NCBI RefSeq assembly: GCF_000966975.1 | Contig: NZ_JZWV01001017.1 | Span: 1 to 7,489 of the forward strand | Length of the DNA: 7,489 bases | DNA from: Streptomyces katrae | GTDB taxonomy: Bacteria; Actinomycetota; Actinomycetes; Streptomycetales; Streptomycetaceae | Direction of reading: 5' to 3' | Shown: positions 5,773-7,489 of the stretch, in pieces | Numbering within the stretch: the first letter of the stretch is position 1 | Layout: every line of letters starts with the position of its first letter | The notes under the pieces: generated by a model | What the model was told of the DNA's origin: nothing | The model's database searches: none | What the model saw: only the letters and a program-made list of their open reading frames with translations | Program-made: the position numbers and the translations under genes

Positions 5773-6368
5773 GCACCACCGACGGATCCGCCTCCGCGCG
5801 GGCCGCCACCTCCGGGGACGAGGCGGGTGCCGGGAGCGGACGGGACGCCATCGTGCGGGCCGCGCGCCGGGCGTTCACGCTGCGGCCGTACGCCGAGGTC
5901 ACCATGCGCGGCATCGCCGCCGACGCCGGGGTGAGCCCGTCGCTGATCGTGAAGCGGTTCGGCAGCAAGGAGGCCCTGTTCAACACGGTCGCCGACTTCG
6001 GGGCGGCCGCCGACGCCCTGTTCGCCGCTCCGCCCCCGGAGCTCGGGCGGCACCTGGTCCTGACGATGGTGGACCTGCGGGAGCGTTTCGGCGGTGACCC
6101 GCTGCTGCGGGTGGTGTTCTCGCTCGGCATCGAGGACGAGCGCACCCTGCTGCGGGCGCGTTTCCGTGAGCAGGTCACCGACCGGCTGGCCCGGGCCCTG
6201 ACAGGGCCGGACGCCGCGCTGCGCGCCGAGCTGATCGCCGGCCAGCTGCTGGGGCTGGGCGCGACCCTGAGCCTGCACCGCCCGGACGGGGCGGGCGCGC
6301 ACACGAGCGCCGAACGCCTGGCCGACCTGTACGCGCCGGGCCTCCAACGCCTCGTCGACGGCGCCTGA
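5769..6368 (+). CDS. TetR/AcrR family transcriptional regulator
   Basis: The 199-residue protein has a disordered Gly/Ala/Ser N-terminus of about 24 residues, then the TetR DNA-binding domain: helix IVRAARRAFTLR, and the helix-turn-helix VTMRGIAADAGVSPSLIVKRFGSKEALF (44-71), including the family-typical F64-G65-S66-K67-E68-A69-L70. The remaining all-helical part is the ligand-binding and dimerisation domain and does not reveal the ligand. It is co-transcribed with the exporter: the ATG lies within the ATGA overlap and GGGAGAG sits at 5759-5765. The likely role is repression of the operon until a substrate of the pump binds, acting at the palindrome at 4215-4261. That pairing rests on position and motif shape. 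Confidence 0.9.
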   Translation: MSTTDGSASARAATSGDEAGAGSGRDAIVRAARRAFTLRPYAEVTMRGIAADAGVSPSLIVKRFGSKEALFNTVADFGAAADALFAAPPPELGRHLVLTMVDLRERFGGDPLLRVVFSLGIEDERTLLRARFREQVTDRLARALTGPDAALRAELIAGQLLGLGATLSLHRPDGAGAHTSAERLADLYAPGLQRLVDGA

Positions 6369-6409
6369 CGGCCCGCGCGGGACGGCCCGCGGCGTACGGC
6401 CGTCAGGCG
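6362..6409. terminator. Nested-hairpin bidirectional terminator
   Basis: CGCCTGACGGCC (6362-6373) pairs perfectly over 12 bp with GGCCGTCAGGCG (6398-6409). Its 24-base interior contains a second perfect stem, CGCGGG (6376-6381) with CCCGCG (6386-6391), closed by the loop ACGG. It overlaps the tetR stop codon and sits ten bases past the end of the convergent Imm49 gene, so it can serve both. There is no U-run. Confidence 0.75.
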
Positions 6410-6418
6410 GACGGCGCC

Positions 6419-7309
6419 TCAGGCCGTCCCGAAGCAGGTGACCAGGGTGCGCGGCAGGTAGTCCGTGTCGACCGCCGGTGTCCAGCCGTGGGTCCGGTAC
6501 GCGAGCGCGGCCAGGGCGAGCGGCAGCAGCGGGAGGAGGCTGCGCGGCCGGGTGACGGGGCCGGGCTGGGCGCTGTGGTGCAGCAGGAGGGCGGCCAGCT
6601 CGGTGTCGAAGGCCTCACGGTCGCCGGCGGCCAGGGCGCGCAGCACCCGCAGCCCCATGGCGTCGCCCCGCCCCAGGAGGCCGTCCTCACCTTCCCCGGC
6701 CCGCACGCGCATCCGTTCCAGCCCGGCGTCGATGGCGGCGAGCTTCGCCCGGGCGCTCGCCGGATACTCCTCGTCCTCGTCCCCGGTGTCCCCGACGACC
6801 TGGGCCATGAACCCCTTGACGAGCTCCATGGCGGGGCTGCCCGGGGCGTTCTCCTCCCATTCCTGGCGGGCGAAGTGGAAGGCCTCGCCGTTCGCCGGGA
6901 CCGTGTCGGCGAGGATCGCGAGGCAGAACGCGTTGTTCCACTCCGTGGGGGTGACCCCGTCCAGCTCGTCGCGCTCGCCACCGGGCCGGTAGCTCATCCC
7001 GAAGTTCACGTGGTCGAGGAAGATGTGGAAGGAGTCGTAGGTGTTGTACGCGGCGTACGCGACCGCGCCGGCCGCGGCCGCGGCGGCGTCCTTCAGGCAG
7101 GCCTCGGCCTCCGGGGTGTCGAGGGCGGGCGCCCCGACGGACAGCGCGCCCAGGTGGTCGAGGAGTTCCTCCGAGAGCAGCTGCCACTCGTACGTGGCCA
7201 TCCGCCCGCCCCGCGACATCGTGCGGACCTGTCCCCCGAACCGGTTCTCGAAATCCTCCAGGGCCGCCGAAACGGCCGCTCCGTCCACCTGATGACGCTC
7301 TATCCGCAC
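6419..7309 (-). CDS. Imm49 family immunity protein
   Basis: The 296-residue protein resembles the Imm49 family, described as immunity proteins of bacterial polymorphic toxin systems and frequent in Streptomyces. Recognised features are the opening VRIERHQVDGAAVSAALEDFENR, the central block with E-W-N-N-A-F, a Leu/Ala-rich helical C-terminal half and the ending VDTDYLPRTLV. It should be cytoplasmic, with no signal peptide or membrane segment. The GTG start at 7309 is fixed by AAGGAG (7317-7322 on the other strand) seven bases away; an in-frame ATG at 7363 would add 18 residues with no such support. No toxin gene is recognisable beside it. The partial gene upstream ends 73 bases before this start, so co-transcription is possible if the hairpin between them is leaky. 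The family call is from memory of motifs, not an alignment. Confidence 0.75.
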   Translation of the reverse strand: MRIERHQVDGAAVSAALEDFENRFGGQVRTMSRGGRMATYEWQLLSEELLDHLGALSVGAPALDTPEAEACLKDAAAAAAGAVAYAAYNTYDSFHIFLDHVNFGMSYRPGGERDELDGVTPTEWNNAFCLAILADTVPANGEAFHFARQEWEENAPGSPAMELVKGFMAQVVGDTGDEDEEYPASARAKLAAIDAGLERMRVRAGEGEDGLLGRGDAMGLRVLRALAAGDREAFDTELAALLLHHSAQPGPVTRPRSLLPLLPLALAALAYRTHGWTPAVDTDYLPRTLVTCFGTA

Positions 7310-7362
7310 AGCACCGCTCCTTGATAACCGACTGGTCTCCAGCCTAGGCCCCGGGTCCGACA

Positions 7363-7382
7363 ACGGCCGGGGGGAGGGCCGT
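7363..7382 (-). terminator. Short hairpin after the right-edge gene
   Basis: ACGGCC (7363-7368) and GGCCGT (7377-7382) form a perfect 6-bp stem with an 8-base loop, starting at the last base of the right-edge gene's stop codon and followed in the direction of transcription by TTGT. It could end that transcript upstream of the Imm49 gene. A TAGGCT element at 7342-7347 on the minus strand could be the Imm49 -10 box, but no -35 fits. Confidence 0.4.
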
Positions 7383-7489
7383 CAGGTGCCGTGGGGCGGG
7401 GGCGGCAGCGGGGGGAGGGCCGGTTCGTCCAGCCAGGCCGCGCAGAGCCCGTCCGTCGGCCCGTCCGCGTAGCGGGCCACATGGGCGGT
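7382..7489 (-). CDS. C-terminal end of an unidentified protein (partial)
   Basis: The last 35 codons and stop of a minus-strand gene are present; the rest lies beyond the right edge. The tail begins TAHVARYADGPTDGLCAAWL and ends with a Pro/Leu-rich stretch and HGT. Codons have high G/C third positions and the frame is open to the edge, which supports real coding. The fragment is too short for me to assign a family. Since it lies directly upstream of the Imm49 gene on the same strand, its identity matters for whether a toxin partner exists. Confidence 0.55.
   Translation of the reverse strand, partial: TAHVARYADGPTDGLCAAWLDEPALPPLPPPPHGT

Noticed and set aside
2..6368. A natural-product gene cluster built from the monooxygenase, SAHH-like protein, cupin, exporter and regulator.
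   Set aside because: No core biosynthetic enzyme is present, and the genes lie on both strands in separate units with terminators between some of them.
6398..7386. The 10-bp direct repeat GGCCGTCAGG at 6398-6407 and 7377-7386 flanking the Imm49 gene, as possible ends of an inserted cassette.
   Set aside because: Each copy lies in a terminator hairpin made of common GC-rich words, and no recombinase or insertion signature is present.

Overview
The window is very GC-rich, with third codon positions almost always G or C, GTG starts beside ATG, and GGAGG-type ribosome binding sites. Together with an Imm49 family protein of the kind common in streptomycetes, this points to a Streptomyces or close relative. 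The mix of genes looks like a variable part of a chromosome. There are no rRNA, tRNA, insertion sequence, phage or CRISPR signals.

Layout from left to right. (1) A complete FAD-dependent monooxygenase on the minus strand (2-1240). (2) A 309-base gap that carries a promoter, clustered GTGA/TCAC motifs and a long structured leader for (3) a tiny secreted peptide of 77 residues (1550-1783). Its mature part is almost only Asp, Gly, Trp, His and Tyr, with two Trp-flanked blocks of five Asp. (4) After a likely two-way terminator, a 563-residue minus-strand protein (1866-3557) related to S-adenosylhomocysteine hydrolase, in which several residues of the classical active site are changed. (5) Divergent from it, a DUF985/Cupin_5 protein (3677-4192). 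(6) A drug-exporter operon: a 14-helix MFS transporter (4300-5772) overlapped by four bases by a TetR regulator (5769-6368). Upstream of it is a 47-bp near-perfect palindrome that looks like the regulator's double operator. (7) A nested hairpin terminator, then a minus-strand Imm49 family immunity protein (6419-7309). (8) The last 35 codons of another minus-strand gene that runs off the right edge.

How the genes work together: the only firm functional unit is the MFS-TetR operon, read as an exporter and its ligand-sensing repressor. The SAHH-like gene and the cupin share a 119-bp divergent promoter region and may be co-regulated, but no shared pathway is evident. The monooxygenase and the Asp-rich peptide are also divergent. 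No biosynthetic core enzyme is present, so a natural-product cluster cannot be claimed. No toxin is visible next to the Imm49 gene.

Most worth a second look: the SAHH-like protein with an altered active site, the paired-operator palindrome, and the Asp-rich secreted peptide with its unusual leader.
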